Assembly (NCBI RefSeq): GCF_944385615.1
Contig: NZ_CALWXV010000002.1
Coordinates: 1 to 64,000 of the forward strand
DNA from: an uncultured Flavonifractor sp.
Lineage (GTDB): Bacteria; Bacillota; Clostridia; Oscillospirales; Oscillospiraceae
Length of the DNA stretch: 64,000 bases
Direction: 5' to 3'
Below the pieces are notes generated by a model. It ran no database searches. It saw nothing but the letters and a program-made list of their open reading frames with translations, and was not told the origin of the DNA. Of the stretch, positions 17,348-25,495 are shown in pieces (the stretch's first letter is position 1; every line of letters starts with the position of its first letter). Made by a program: the position numbers and the translations under genes.

Positions 17348-18735
17348 TGCGCCGCCCCCAGATCCAGCAGGGAGTCCTCATAGATATCGTTGAGGTCCAG
17401 AATACCGTGGTTGCGGGAGATCAGAATCACCGTATCGCCGGAAGAAATAGAGGAGGAGCCGTCCGGGATAATGATCTGGCCCTTGTGAACCAACACGGCA
17501 ATCAAAATGCCCTTTTTCAGGCGCAGATCCTTCAAAGGAATCCCCTGATTGCGGGTGGTGTCGTTGGCGATAAATTCCAACGCCTCAGCGTGACCATCGC
17601 AAATCTTATACAGCGCGTTCATCACACTGCCTTTGGAGTTCTGCATCCCACGGACCACCTGAAGGATTTGGCTGGCCGTGATGAGCTTGGGAGAGATGAT
17701 GCTGTCCAATCCGGCGGCGTGAGCGATACCGGTATAGTTTTGCCGGTTGGCCTTGGCTACCACTTTCTTGACACCCTGCTGCATGGCGTAGAGGGAGATA
17801 AGGATATTGTCCTCGTCCCGGTCAGTCAGAGCAATGAACGCATCAGACGCGCTGGCGTTTTCCTCCTCCAGCAGCTCCTGGTCGGTGCCGTCTCCTTGAA
17901 TCACCATGGCGTGGGGGAGAACATTGCTGAGATGGCGGCATCGCTCCGGTTTGCGCTCTACGATTTTCACTCGCATACCCAGTTTAAGTAAAATAGAGGT
18001 AAGATAATGGGCGATGCGGCCGCCGCCAATGATAAAGGCAGAGTGCAGCTTTGGTGTGTGTCGCCCCAGAAGACCGAAGAAAGCGGTAAGTCCGGCGGGC
18101 TGTCCCACCAGATAGAGCCGGTCACCTACCCTGGGAATAAACGTGCCGTCAGGAATAATGACCTCGCCGTCCTCCCGCTCTGCCGCACACAGGAGCATGG
18201 GCAAGTCCCGAATCTTGCTGGTCTGCGCGGACAAAGGCTGATCGGCGATGAAATCGCCCTCCCGGACCCGGAAACCGATCAGTTCCACCCGGCCCCGGCA
18301 GAAGGTCTCGATATTGGCGGCGCTTGGGAACCGCAGCAGCCGGGAGATCTCCACGGCGGTGGCGTTTTCCGGATTGATGGCCAAATCAATGCCAAGCTCC
18401 TGTTTCATCTGGGCAAGTTCCATGGCGTATTCCACATTGCGCACCCGAGCGATGGTGAACTTGGCGCCAAGCTGCTTGGCCGTCAGGCAGCATACCATGT
18501 TGACCTCATCCAAGCCGGTGACTGCGATCAAAACATCCGCAGATGCCACACCAGATTCCCTTAGAGCGGAAATGGACGCGCCGTTGCCCTTGACACACAT
18601 CACGTCCAGAGACTCCGAAGCCCGGCGCAACGCGTCGTCATTGGTATCAATAATGGTAACATTATGCTCCTCCTGGGAGAGGTGTTCCGCCAGAGTGAAG
18701 CCAACATTTCCGTCTCCCACGATGATGATTTTCAA
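17344..18735 (-). CDS. trkA: Trk potassium system NAD-binding regulator TrkA
   Basis: The cytoplasmic gating subunit has two RCK_N Rossmann domains, one starting MKIIIVGDGNVGFTLAEHL and the second SAFIIGGGRIAHYL (about residue 225), each followed by an RCK_C domain. With a TTG start at 18735 it is 463 residues, close to the usual 458. That TTG is chosen because AAAGGA lies nine bases upstream and the protein then begins at the Rossmann strand; the longer reading frame upstream has no ribosome site. Together with TrkH it takes up K+, which would also supply the nearby K+-dependent-type pyrophosphatase. Confidence 0.93.
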   Translation of the reverse strand: MKIIIVGDGNVGFTLAEHLSQEEHNVTIIDTNDDALRRASESLDVMCVKGNGASISALRESGVASADVLIAVTGLDEVNMVCCLTAKQLGAKFTIARVRNVEYAMELAQMKQELGIDLAINPENATAVEISRLLRFPSAANIETFCRGRVELIGFRVREGDFIADQPLSAQTSKIRDLPMLLCAAEREDGEVIIPDGTFIPRVGDRLYLVGQPAGLTAFFGLLGRHTPKLHSAFIIGGGRIAHYLTSILLKLGMRVKIVERKPERCRHLSNVLPHAMVIQGDGTDQELLEEENASASDAFIALTDRDEDNILISLYAMQQGVKKVVAKANRQNYTGIAHAAGLDSIISPKLITASQILQVVRGMQNSKGSVMNALYKICDGHAEALEFIANDTTRNQGIPLKDLRLKKGILIAVLVHKGQIIIPDGSSSISSGDTVILISRNHGILDLNDIYEDSLLDLGAAQ

Positions 18736-18949
18736 ACTGCACTCATCCTTTCGGGATACTACAGTATCCACGTACGATAATGTCTGCCGGTCTTTCAAAG
18801 AACAGGTTGTATGATGATACACCCGGCCCCCGAGAAACCAGTTCCTGCATAGGCATTCCAATTGTAACGTTCATCTTAACGCAATCTTTCAGCAGATGCA
18901 AGTCCTCTTTCATAAATCTCAGTGTCTTGACAAAAAAGATAGAAGAAAC

Positions 18950-18990
18950 GCCAACAATCCTGCCGGGTCAAATCCGGCAGGATTGTTGGC
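18950..18990 (-). terminator. Terminator between the exported-protein gene and trkA
   Basis: A 17-bp perfect stem (GCCAACAATCCTGCCGG with its complement, seven-base loop) begins 11 bases after the stop at 19002 and is followed on the minus strand by GTTTCTTCTATCTTTTTTG. The remaining gap, 18736-18949, must hold the trkA promoter; a weak TTGCAT-17-TAAGAT pair is the best candidate I see. Confidence 0.85.
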
Positions 18991-19001
18991 AAACCAGCAG
19001 A

Positions 19002-19694
19002 TTATACGGTCCACTCACCATGGATGATGCCGACTAGATACCAATCGTTTTCCCATACTTCAAAGACCAGTTTGAGGGAACACCAGTCAAACCCCTCCAG
19101 TTCGGGATCAATGCCGGGAAAGTGGTATTCCACAAAGCGGCCGTTCGGATAGGCTGCCGCCGCGTTTTCCAACGCGTTGCCGCTGATGAGCACCGTATCA
19201 ATACCCACTTGAGGGGCCTCGGTATAATCCACATTAAACACATAACGATCAAAATATTCTGTTCCGGTACAGCGGATTGGATTCCCAGAGCCGTCATAAA
19301 GTCCCCAGAGATAGACCTGATCATCCGTAGCCAGCTTGGCCACGCTGGCCTGGGTCAGCACGTTGTCGCAGGAAGGGTCTACGGTAGAATAAGGGGTCAG
19401 TGTCACACCCCGTTGGGGATGCACCAGTTCAGATAGCGCGGCATAGTCCTCTGCTTTCAGCGCTTCCAGAACCTGACCGGCTCGCTCCAACAAATGGGAA
19501 TTATCCTCAATATCCAGTGAAGGTTGTAAAGATGCTGTAGCGGCGGCTCGGTTACTTTGTCCGGGTTGAGAGCCGGTGGGGGAGAGGACTGCTTTGCTGG
19601 TCTGTGACGAAACAGCGCTATGTCCTACCAGACAGCCCAGTACCAACCCGCATACCAGCGCCAGGGAGGACATCAGAATGGCTTTTTTAATCAG
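19002..19694 (-). CDS. Exported or membrane-anchored protein of unknown function
   Basis: The C-terminal 150 residues (from HLLERAGQVLEALKAEDYAAL to LVGIIHGEWTV) form a domain I have seen in extracytoplasmic proteins of clostridia and bacilli, with VHPQRGV, YLWGLYDGSG and FEVWENDWYLVGIIH as landmarks; its role is not known to me. The first in-frame ATG (19673) gives a headless signal peptide. Starting at the CTG at 19694, five bases after GGAGG, gives MIKKAILMSSLALVCGLVLG, a proper signal sequence; an ATT codon next to it is the alternative. The product is then 230 residues. A Ser/Gln-rich spacer links the signal and the domain. Confidence 0.7.
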   Translation of the reverse strand: MIKKAILMSSLALVCGLVLGCLVGHSAVSSQTSKAVLSPTGSQPGQSNRAAATASLQPSLDIEDNSHLLERAGQVLEALKAEDYAALSELVHPQRGVTLTPYSTVDPSCDNVLTQASVAKLATDDQVYLWGLYDGSGNPIRCTGTEYFDRYVFNVDYTEAPQVGIDTVLISGNALENAAAAYPNGRFVEYHFPGIDPELEGFDWCSLKLVFEVWENDWYLVGIIHGEWTV

Positions 19695-19781
19695 ATGTTC
19701 CTCCTTTCTATGTGGGTTTGGAAGACAAAAGAAGACGATTGCCTATCACACAACCGGCCTGTGATCTCCTCAACGAAGACC

Positions 19782-19810
19782 ATTGTAAAATAAGAGAATT
19801 AAAAAAGCAA
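19782..19810 (-). promoter_or_regulatory. Promoter of the exported-protein gene
   Basis: TTGCTT (19805-19810) and TACAAT (19782-19787) on the minus strand are 17 bases apart. Confidence 0.55.
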
Positions 19811-19848
19811 CAACAAAACGTTACAATTTCATGCTGGATTTGTGCATC

Positions 19849-19877
19849 TTGTAAACGACAAGAAGAACTGGTATAAT
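19849..19877 (+). promoter_or_regulatory. Promoter of the nucleoside phosphorylase gene
   Basis: TTGTAA (19849-19854) and a perfect TATAAT (19872-19877) are 17 bases apart. The leader is about 85 bases. Confidence 0.7.
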
Positions 19878-19967
19878 GGCACCTGTCAAAAGAACAATGA
19901 TGGCTTGATTTTAAAAGACCTGGCCTCACGATCCATGTGGTTTTGATGTCTGAGGAGGTAATGACAA

Positions 19968-20738
19968 ATGCATGAACATGAACTGCAATTTCATATTAAA
20001 TGTAAGGCGGGGGATGTGGGCCGCTACTGCTTTTTGCCCGGAGACCCAGGCCGGTGTGAGAAGATTGCCGCCTACTTTGATAATCCTGTCAAAATCGGGA
20101 GCAACCGGGAATATACGATCTATACCGGTACTCTGCTTGGGGAGAAGGTGAGTGTCTGCTCCACCGGTATTGGAGGCCCCTCCGCTGTTATCGCTATGGA
20201 AGAGCTTCATAACATCGGAACGGATACCTTTATCCGGGTGGGCACCTGCGGCGGCATTGCCCTGCCTGTGAAGAGCGACGATGTAGTCATCGCTACCGGT
20301 GCGGTGCGCCACGAGGGAACCAGCCGGGAGTATGCGCCTATTGAGTTTCCCGCTGTGTCAGATTATGAGGTACAGACCGCCTTGGTCCAGGCGGCCAAAA
20401 ATCTGGGAAAACCCTGGCATGCCGGTGTGGTCCAGTGCAAGGATTCCTTCTATGGCCAGCACAGCCCCGCACGGATGCCGGTGGCCCAGGAGCTGCTGTA
20501 CAAATGGGAGGCTTGGAAACGCTTGGGTGTGTTGGCTTCCGAGATGGAATCGGCGGCACTCTTTTGCTGCGCCGCGGCCCTTGGGGTGCGGTGCGGTTCC
20601 TGTTTCCATGTGATTTGGAATCAAGAACGGGAAGCCGCCGGGCTGGACCAGACCGAGAGCCATGACCTCTCCGCTGCCCTTGAGGTGGGCATTGAGGCGG
20701 TAAAGCTGCTTATTACCGCAGACCGAGAAAAGAACTGA
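19968..20738 (+). CDS. udp: Nucleoside phosphorylase, uridine phosphorylase-like
   Basis: At 256 residues it fits family-1 nucleoside phosphorylases, which split a nucleoside with phosphate for base salvage. [13 protein letters not shown] carries the phosphate-site Gly-Asp-Pro-Gly, RVGTCGGI is the central family signature, and EMESAALF binds the ribose. The QCKDSFYGQ segment favours uridine phosphorylase over purine nucleoside phosphorylase, but the substrate is inferred. The ATG is nine bases after GAGGAGG. It is a single-gene unit. Confidence 0.86.
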   Translation: MHEHELQFHIKCKAGDVGRYCFLPGDPGRCEKIAAYFDNPVKIGSNREYTIYTGTLLGEKVSVCSTGIGGPSAVIAMEELHNIGTDTFIRVGTCGGIALPVKSDDVVIATGAVRHEGTSREYAPIEFPAVSDYEVQTALVQAAKNLGKPWHAGVVQCKDSFYGQHSPARMPVAQELLYKWEAWKRLGVLASEMESAALFCCAAALGVRCGSCFHVIWNQEREAAGLDQTESHDLSAALEVGIEAVKLLITADREKN

Positions 20739-20755
20739 ACCAAAAAGCACCGTGA

Positions 20756-20780
20756 GGCCCGCCGCAAATTGCGGCGGGCC
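20756..20780 (+). terminator. Terminator-like hairpin after udp
   Basis: The stem GGCCCGCCGC/GCGGCGGGCC has a five-base loop, but the tail is only TTGTGCTG, so the U tract is poor. Confidence 0.55.
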
Positions 20781-20910
20781 TTGTGCTGTATAAGATACTA
20801 TTTTAATCTATATAAGACAATGAAGATAAAATAAGCTGTATTTTCTGAACTTGGAAGAGCGTCACAGAATTCCGGTTTTTCTTCAGCCGGGGTTTTGTGA
20901 AGGTTGTGCA

Positions 20911-20939
20911 TTGACAACAGTTAGCAGACAAACTAAACT
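20911..20939 (+). promoter_or_regulatory. Promoter with likely MarR operator
   Basis: A consensus TTGACA (20911-20916) is 17 bases before TAAACT (20934-20939). The spacer and -10 contain the inverted repeat TTAG-N8-CTAA (in gTTAGcagacaaaCTAAa), suitable for autorepression by the MarR protein encoded just downstream. Confidence 0.65.
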
Positions 20940-20969
20940 AAATATAGTACAACAAAAGGAGATGACAGA

Positions 20970-21404
20970 ATGCGGCAGGAGCGCCACGTGGGCTATGAGA
21001 TCAAGGCTCTGTCCAATCTGCTGCGGCGCAAGGTGCTGGAGATGACCGGCTCGACTGACGGAGATGACTTTACCGAAATGCAGGTGAAGTTATTGGGCTT
21101 TTTGTGCCACAATCGGGACCAGGAGGTGTGCCAGAAGGATATTGAAGAGGCCTTCTATATCCGGCGGTCCACCGCGTCCCGGCTGCTCAAGCGGCTGGAA
21201 TCCCAGGGTTTTGTCATCCGGCAGACGGTGGAGCGGGACGCCCGGCTCAAGCGTGTGACCACCACGCCCAAGGCGGATGCACTCTACCAGGACATTATGG
21301 AACGGATCAGCAGCGTGGAGAGTCTGCTGACCCGGGGCCTCAGTCAAGCGGAGGTGGAGCAATTTCTCAATACCGTGGAAAAACTGAAGCAAAATCTGAT
21401 GTAA
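20970..21404 (+). CDS. MarR-family transcriptional regulator
   Basis: The 144-residue protein has the winged-helix pattern of MarR regulators: QVKLLGFLCHNRDQEVCQKDIEEAF, the recognition helix region RRSTASRLLKRLESQGFV, and the wing RQTVERDARLKRVTTTPKA. Such proteins are usually repressors released by small ligands. It is followed 80 bases later by an ABC exporter pair on the same strand, so it probably controls that exporter and itself. AAAGGAG precedes the ATG. Confidence 0.9.
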   Translation: MRQERHVGYEIKALSNLLRRKVLEMTGSTDGDDFTEMQVKLLGFLCHNRDQEVCQKDIEEAFYIRRSTASRLLKRLESQGFVIRQTVERDARLKRVTTTPKADALYQDIMERISSVESLLTRGLSQAEVEQFLNTVEKLKQNLM

Positions 21405-21425
21405 GCCGCCCGAAGGACGGCTTAC
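21401..21425 (+). other. Hairpin between marR and the ABC genes
   Basis: An 8-bp stem (GTAAGCCG/CGGCTTAC) starts at the marR stop codon. It has no U tract, so it may stabilise or separate the mRNA segments rather than terminate. Confidence 0.5.
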
Positions 21426-21484
21426 AAACATGTCGGGACGGCGAAAGCAGTCTCTGACACAGCAAATCCAAAGGAGGGAACCCT

Positions 21485-23227
21485 ATGAAGAAAAAACGCG
21501 GCTTAGTCAGCTGCATTCAGGAGTTCAAGCTGGACACCATCCTTACCCCCATCTTCGTGATCGGTGAAGTGGCCTTTGACGTGCTGATTCCCATGATGAC
21601 GGGCAAGCTGCTGGATGAGGGTGTCAAGGCGGGCAATATGACCCGCATTTTCCAGTATGGCGTTCTGATTGTGCTCATGGCGCTGATGGCCCTGCTGCTG
21701 GGCGCATTGTCCGGCCGCTTTGCCGCCCGGGCGGCCACCGGCTTTTCCCGCAATCTGCGGCGGGAAATGTACCACAGTGTACAGAAGTTTTCTTTTTCCA
21801 ACATTGATAAATTTTCCACCGGCGGTATCATCACCCGTCTGACCACCGATGTGACCAACGTGCAGATGGCCTTTATGATGATTATCCGCATCGCGGTGCG
21901 CTGCCCCATCATGCTGATCTGTGCCTGGGTGCTTACCTTTACCATTAACCCCAAGCTGGCACTGATTTTCCTCATTGTGATTCCGATTCTGGCAGTTGGT
22001 CTGCTGCTGATTATGAAGTCGGCCCATCCGCTTTTTGAGCGGGTGTTCAAGAAGTACGACTGGCTGAACAATGTGGTGCAGGAGAATCTGCTGGGTATCC
22101 GGGCGGTCAAGTCCTTTGTCCGGGAGGACCATGAGCGGGAGAAGTTTGGCAAGGTGTCCAACGAGATCTACATGGACTTCTCAAAAGCAGAGAAAATCAT
22201 TGCCTTCAATATGCCTCTGATGCAGATTTGTGTCTACGCCTGTATGCTCACGGTATCCTGGCTGGGTGCAAACCTGGTGGTAGGCGGCGAATTGACCACC
22301 GGCCAGCTCACCAGTATGTTCAGCTACATCATGATGATCCTTATGAGCCTGATGATGCTGTCTATGGTGCTGGTCATGATTATTCTGGCCCGAGCTTCCG
22401 CCGAGCGTATTGTGGAGCTGCTCAATGAGGAGAGCGATCTGAAAAATGGTCCCAATCCCATTGAGGAAGTGAAGGACGGCTCCGTCGTCTTTGAGAATGT
22501 CAGCTTCAGTTACGCGAAGGACCCGACGAAGGAATGTTTGAAGGAAGTCAATCTTACCATCCATTCTGGTGAGACGGTAGGTATCCTGGGTGGTACCGGT
22601 ACCTCCAAAACCACTCTGGTACAGCTCATTCCCCGTCTATATGACGCCACTGAAGGCCGTGTACTGGTAGGCGGCGTGGATGTGCGGGACTATGATATGG
22701 AGGCCCTGCGTGAGCAGGTGGCCATGGTGCTCCAGAAGAACATGCTTTTCTCCGGTACGATTAAGGAGAACCTGCGTTGGGGCAACAAGGATGCCACCGA
22801 TGAAGAGATGATCCGGGTATGCAAGCTGGCCCAGGCAGATCCCTTTGTCCAGGAGTTCCCAGACAAGTACGATACCCACATTGAGCAGGGAGGCTCCAAT
22901 GTGTCCGGCGGCCAGAAGCAGCGGTTGTGTATTGCCCGGGCTCTGCTGAAAAAGCCCAAGATCCTGATCCTGGATGACTCCACCTCTGCCGTGGATACCA
23001 AGACTGACGCGATGATCCGCAAGGCCTTCCGGGAAGAGATCCCTGATACCACCAAGTTCATCATTGCCCAGCGCATTTCCTCCATTGAGGATGCCGACAA
23101 AATCCTGGTAATGGACGGCGGCAGAATCGCTGCCATGGGCACCCATGACGAACTGCTTCAGAGCTGCGAGATCTACCGTGAGATTTATGAGTCCCAGACG
23201 AAAGGAGGCGGCGAGGATGAAGCATAA
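21485..23227 (+). CDS. Heterodimeric ABC exporter, degenerate-site subunit (second pair)
   Basis: This 580-residue half-transporter is a paralogue of the protein at 10055, with the same architecture: six membrane helices, then an ATPase domain. Walker A is GGTGTSKTT, again lacking the last Gly; the signature is VSGGQ; Walker B is LILDDSTSAVDT with Asp instead of the catalytic Glu. It therefore supplies the degenerate nucleotide site. AAAGGAGG precedes the ATG. Being behind marR, it is likely a regulated efflux system; the substrate cannot be told from sequence. Confidence 0.92.
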   Translation: MKKKRGLVSCIQEFKLDTILTPIFVIGEVAFDVLIPMMTGKLLDEGVKAGNMTRIFQYGVLIVLMALMALLLGALSGRFAARAATGFSRNLRREMYHSVQKFSFSNIDKFSTGGIITRLTTDVTNVQMAFMMIIRIAVRCPIMLICAWVLTFTINPKLALIFLIVIPILAVGLLLIMKSAHPLFERVFKKYDWLNNVVQENLLGIRAVKSFVREDHEREKFGKVSNEIYMDFSKAEKIIAFNMPLMQICVYACMLTVSWLGANLVVGGELTTGQLTSMFSYIMMILMSLMMLSMVLVMIILARASAERIVELLNEESDLKNGPNPIEEVKDGSVVFENVSFSYAKDPTKECLKEVNLTIHSGETVGILGGTGTSKTTLVQLIPRLYDATEGRVLVGGVDVRDYDMEALREQVAMVLQKNMLFSGTIKENLRWGNKDATDEEMIRVCKLAQADPFVQEFPDKYDTHIEQGGSNVSGGQKQRLCIARALLKKPKILILDDSTSAVDTKTDAMIRKAFREEIPDTTKFIIAQRISSIEDADKILVMDGGRIAAMGTHDELLQSCEIYREIYESQTKGGGEDEA

Positions 23228-25106
23228 TGCGCATCAGAAATCGCCCGTGAAAAGGTCCCATACCGTGCGCCGCCTGATGGGCTATGTACAAAAGGAGTAC
23301 GGTTTCCGGTTTGTGCTGGTCTTGCTGTGCATTCTGGTCAGCGCCATCGCCTCAGTGGCTGGCTCCCTGTTCCTGGGCTCCCTGATTGACGACTATATCA
23401 CGCCTCTGCTGGTCATGGACAACCCAGTATTTGACGGATTGCTCCATGCCCTGATCCTGATGGCCTGCCTGTATCTGACCGGCGCGGTGTGCGCCCTGGC
23501 CTATAACCGGCTGATGGTCACGATCTCTCAGGGCGTGCAGAAAAAGATCCGTGACGATCTGTTCAGCCACATGCAGTCCCTGCCCATCAAGTATTTTGAT
23601 ACCCATGCCCACGGCGACGTGATGAGCGTGTATACCAACGACGTGGATACCCTGCGCCAGATGTTCTCCCAGAGCATCCCTCAGGTCATCAACTCTCTGA
23701 TGATGATCGTGGTGGCCTTTGTGGGTATGATCGCCACCAACCTGATGCTTACCGGCGTGGTCATCCTGTGCATCATTGGTATGCTGCTGGTGACCCGCTT
23801 CCTGGCTGGCCGCAGCGGCCGCTACTTTATCAGCCAGCAGATCAAACTGGGCGATCTGAACGGCTATATTGAAGAGATGATCAATGGTCAGAAGGTGGTC
23901 AAAGTCTTCTGCCATGAGGAGGAGGCCCAGGAGGGCTTTGATAAGGTAAACGACGCTCTCTTTGAGCGTGCGGATAAGGCTAACAAGTATGCCAATATTC
24001 TGATGCCTATCCTCATCAACATCGGCAATATCCAGTATGTCATCATCGCCATGGCTGGCGGCGCCCTTGCCCTCAGCGGCATCGGCTCTGGGATCACTCT
24101 GGGCATTATCGCCACCTTCTTACAGCTGTCCAAGAGCCTGTCTAACCCCATCAGCCAGATTTCTCAGCAGCTCAACTCAGTGGTCATGGCTCTGGCCGGT
24201 GCCCAGCGGATCTTTGATCTGATGGACGAACCCCCCGAGGAGGATCATGGTACCGTTACTCTGGTGAATGTAGCCTACAACAAGGACGGGGAGATGACCG
24301 AGACCAACCAGCACACCAACCTGTGGGCCTGGAAGGTTCCCCAGGCAGACGGCAGCTTTACCTATACCAAGCTGACCGGCGATGTGCGCTTTGACCATGT
24401 GGACTTTGCCTATGAGGAGGGCAAGACTATCCTCCACGACATCAGCCTCTTTGCCAAGCCCGGCCAGAAGCTGGCTTTCGTGGGCGCTACCGGCGCGGGC
24501 AAGACCACCATTACAAACCTGATTAACCGCTTCTACGATATTGCTGACGGTAAGATTCACTACGATGGCATCTCCATCAACGATATTAAGAAGACCGACT
24601 TGCGGCGCTCCCTGGGCATTGTGCTTCAGGATACCAACCTGTTTACCGGCACTGTCCGGGAGAATATCCGCTACGGCAATCTGGATGCTACGGATGAGGA
24701 AGTGGAGGCCGCCGCCGTGCTGGCTAACGCTGACGACTTCATCCGCCGTCTGCCTCAGGGGTATGACACCATGCTCACCGGTAACGGCGCTAACCTGTCC
24801 CAGGGTCAGCGGCAGCTCATCGCGATTGCACGGGCTGCTGTGGCGGATCCCCCGGTGATGATCCTGGATGAGGCCACCTCTTCCATTGATACCCGTACCG
24901 AGGCCATTGTCCAGCGGGGCATGGATGCCCTGATGTGTGGGCGTACCGTGTTTGTCATTGCCCACCGGCTGTCCACCGTCCGCAACTCCGACGCCATCAT
25001 GGTGCTGGATCACGGGCGCATTGTGGAGCGGGGCGACCACCAGGACCTGATCGCCCAGCATGGTCTGTACTATCAACTGTATACCGGCGCATTCGAGCTG
25101 GAGTAA
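23217..25106 (+). CDS. Heterodimeric ABC exporter, catalytic-site subunit (second pair)
   Basis: The start is taken at the ATG at 23217, after AAAGGAGG and overlapping the upstream gene by 11 bases; it gives 629 residues. Six membrane helices are followed by an inserted segment of about 45 residues (from VTLVNVAYNKDGEMTET to GSFTYTKL), longer than in the first pair, then the ATPase domain. It has Walker A GATGAGKTT, signature LSQGQ and Walker B MILDEATSS with the catalytic Glu. It pairs with the upstream subunit. A terminator follows. Confidence 0.92.
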   Translation: MKHNAHQKSPVKRSHTVRRLMGYVQKEYGFRFVLVLLCILVSAIASVAGSLFLGSLIDDYITPLLVMDNPVFDGLLHALILMACLYLTGAVCALAYNRLMVTISQGVQKKIRDDLFSHMQSLPIKYFDTHAHGDVMSVYTNDVDTLRQMFSQSIPQVINSLMMIVVAFVGMIATNLMLTGVVILCIIGMLLVTRFLAGRSGRYFISQQIKLGDLNGYIEEMINGQKVVKVFCHEEEAQEGFDKVNDALFERADKANKYANILMPILINIGNIQYVIIAMAGGALALSGIGSGITLGIIATFLQLSKSLSNPISQISQQLNSVVMALAGAQRIFDLMDEPPEEDHGTVTLVNVAYNKDGEMTETNQHTNLWAWKVPQADGSFTYTKLTGDVRFDHVDFAYEEGKTILHDISLFAKPGQKLAFVGATGAGKTTITNLINRFYDIADGKIHYDGISINDIKKTDLRRSLGIVLQDTNLFTGTVRENIRYGNLDATDEEVEAAAVLANADDFIRRLPQGYDTMLTGNGANLSQGQRQLIAIARAAVADPPVMILDEATSSIDTRTEAIVQRGMDALMCGRTVFVIAHRLSTVRNSDAIMVLDHGRIVERGDHQDLIAQHGLYYQLYTGAFELE

Positions 25107-25114
25107 GCAAAACG

Positions 25115-25157
25115 ACAGCCGCCTGAGTTCTTGCAAGGACCCAGGCGGCTGTTTTTT
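25115..25157 (+). terminator. Terminator after the second ABC pair
   Basis: An 11-bp stem ACAGCCGCCTG/CAGGCGGCTGT, with further pairing inside, ends in TTTTTT. Confidence 0.88.
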
Positions 25158-25282
25158 CAGTTGAGCAGGAAAATCCCGCACCATCCCGGCAGCGGGGCAT
25201 AGTATGGAGTGAGACCGGGCCGGACAGCGGGAAGCTCCGCCGCCAGCTCCAGGTTTCTATCTTAAACCGGGAGGTACTTCTC

Positions 25283-25432
25283 ATGATGGGGTGCAATAAT
25301 GGTTGTGGCTTTGGCTTTGGCGGCGGGAGCTGCTTATGGATCATTCTGATCATCATCCTGCTGTGCTGCTGCTGTGGCGGCGATAACAACGGCTGCGGGA
25401 ATGGCTGCGGCTGCGGCAATAGCTGCTGCTGA
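25283..25432 (+). CDS. 49-residue Cys/Gly-rich small membrane protein
   Basis: The product has 12 cysteines and 14 glycines. It opens MMGCNNGCGFGFGGGSC, has a hydrophobic core LWIILIIILL followed by CCCC, and closes GCGNGCGCGNSCC. GGGAGG lies nine bases before the ATG, and a terminator follows at 25452, so it is an independent gene. Similar short Cys-rich proteins in Oscillospiraceae are often labelled 'chorion class high-cysteine' or compared with YjcZ-type sporulation proteins; both labels are loose. A spore-surface, metal-binding or membrane-micropeptide role is possible. Confidence 0.72.
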   Translation: MMGCNNGCGFGFGGGSCLWIILIIILLCCCCGGDNNGCGNGCGCGNSCC

Positions 25433-25451
25433 GACTCCATACACAGCATAG

Positions 25452-25486
25452 AGCCGGGTGGGCGCCTTATTGGCGCCCACCCGGCT
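25452..25486. terminator. Hairpin terminator between convergent genes
   Basis: A 15-bp stem AGCCGGGTGGGCGCC with its complement and a five-base loop is followed by GCTCTTTATC on the plus strand. It separates the Cys-rich gene from the minus-strand lipoprotein gene ending at 25496. Confidence 0.75.
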
Positions 25487-25495
25487 GCTCTTTAT

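Noticed and set aside
18736..18949. Possible c-di-AMP (ydaO-type) riboswitch before trkA
   Set aside because: I looked because potassium transporters are often controlled this way, but the gap shows no paired helices beyond the upstream terminator and no recognisable consensus.
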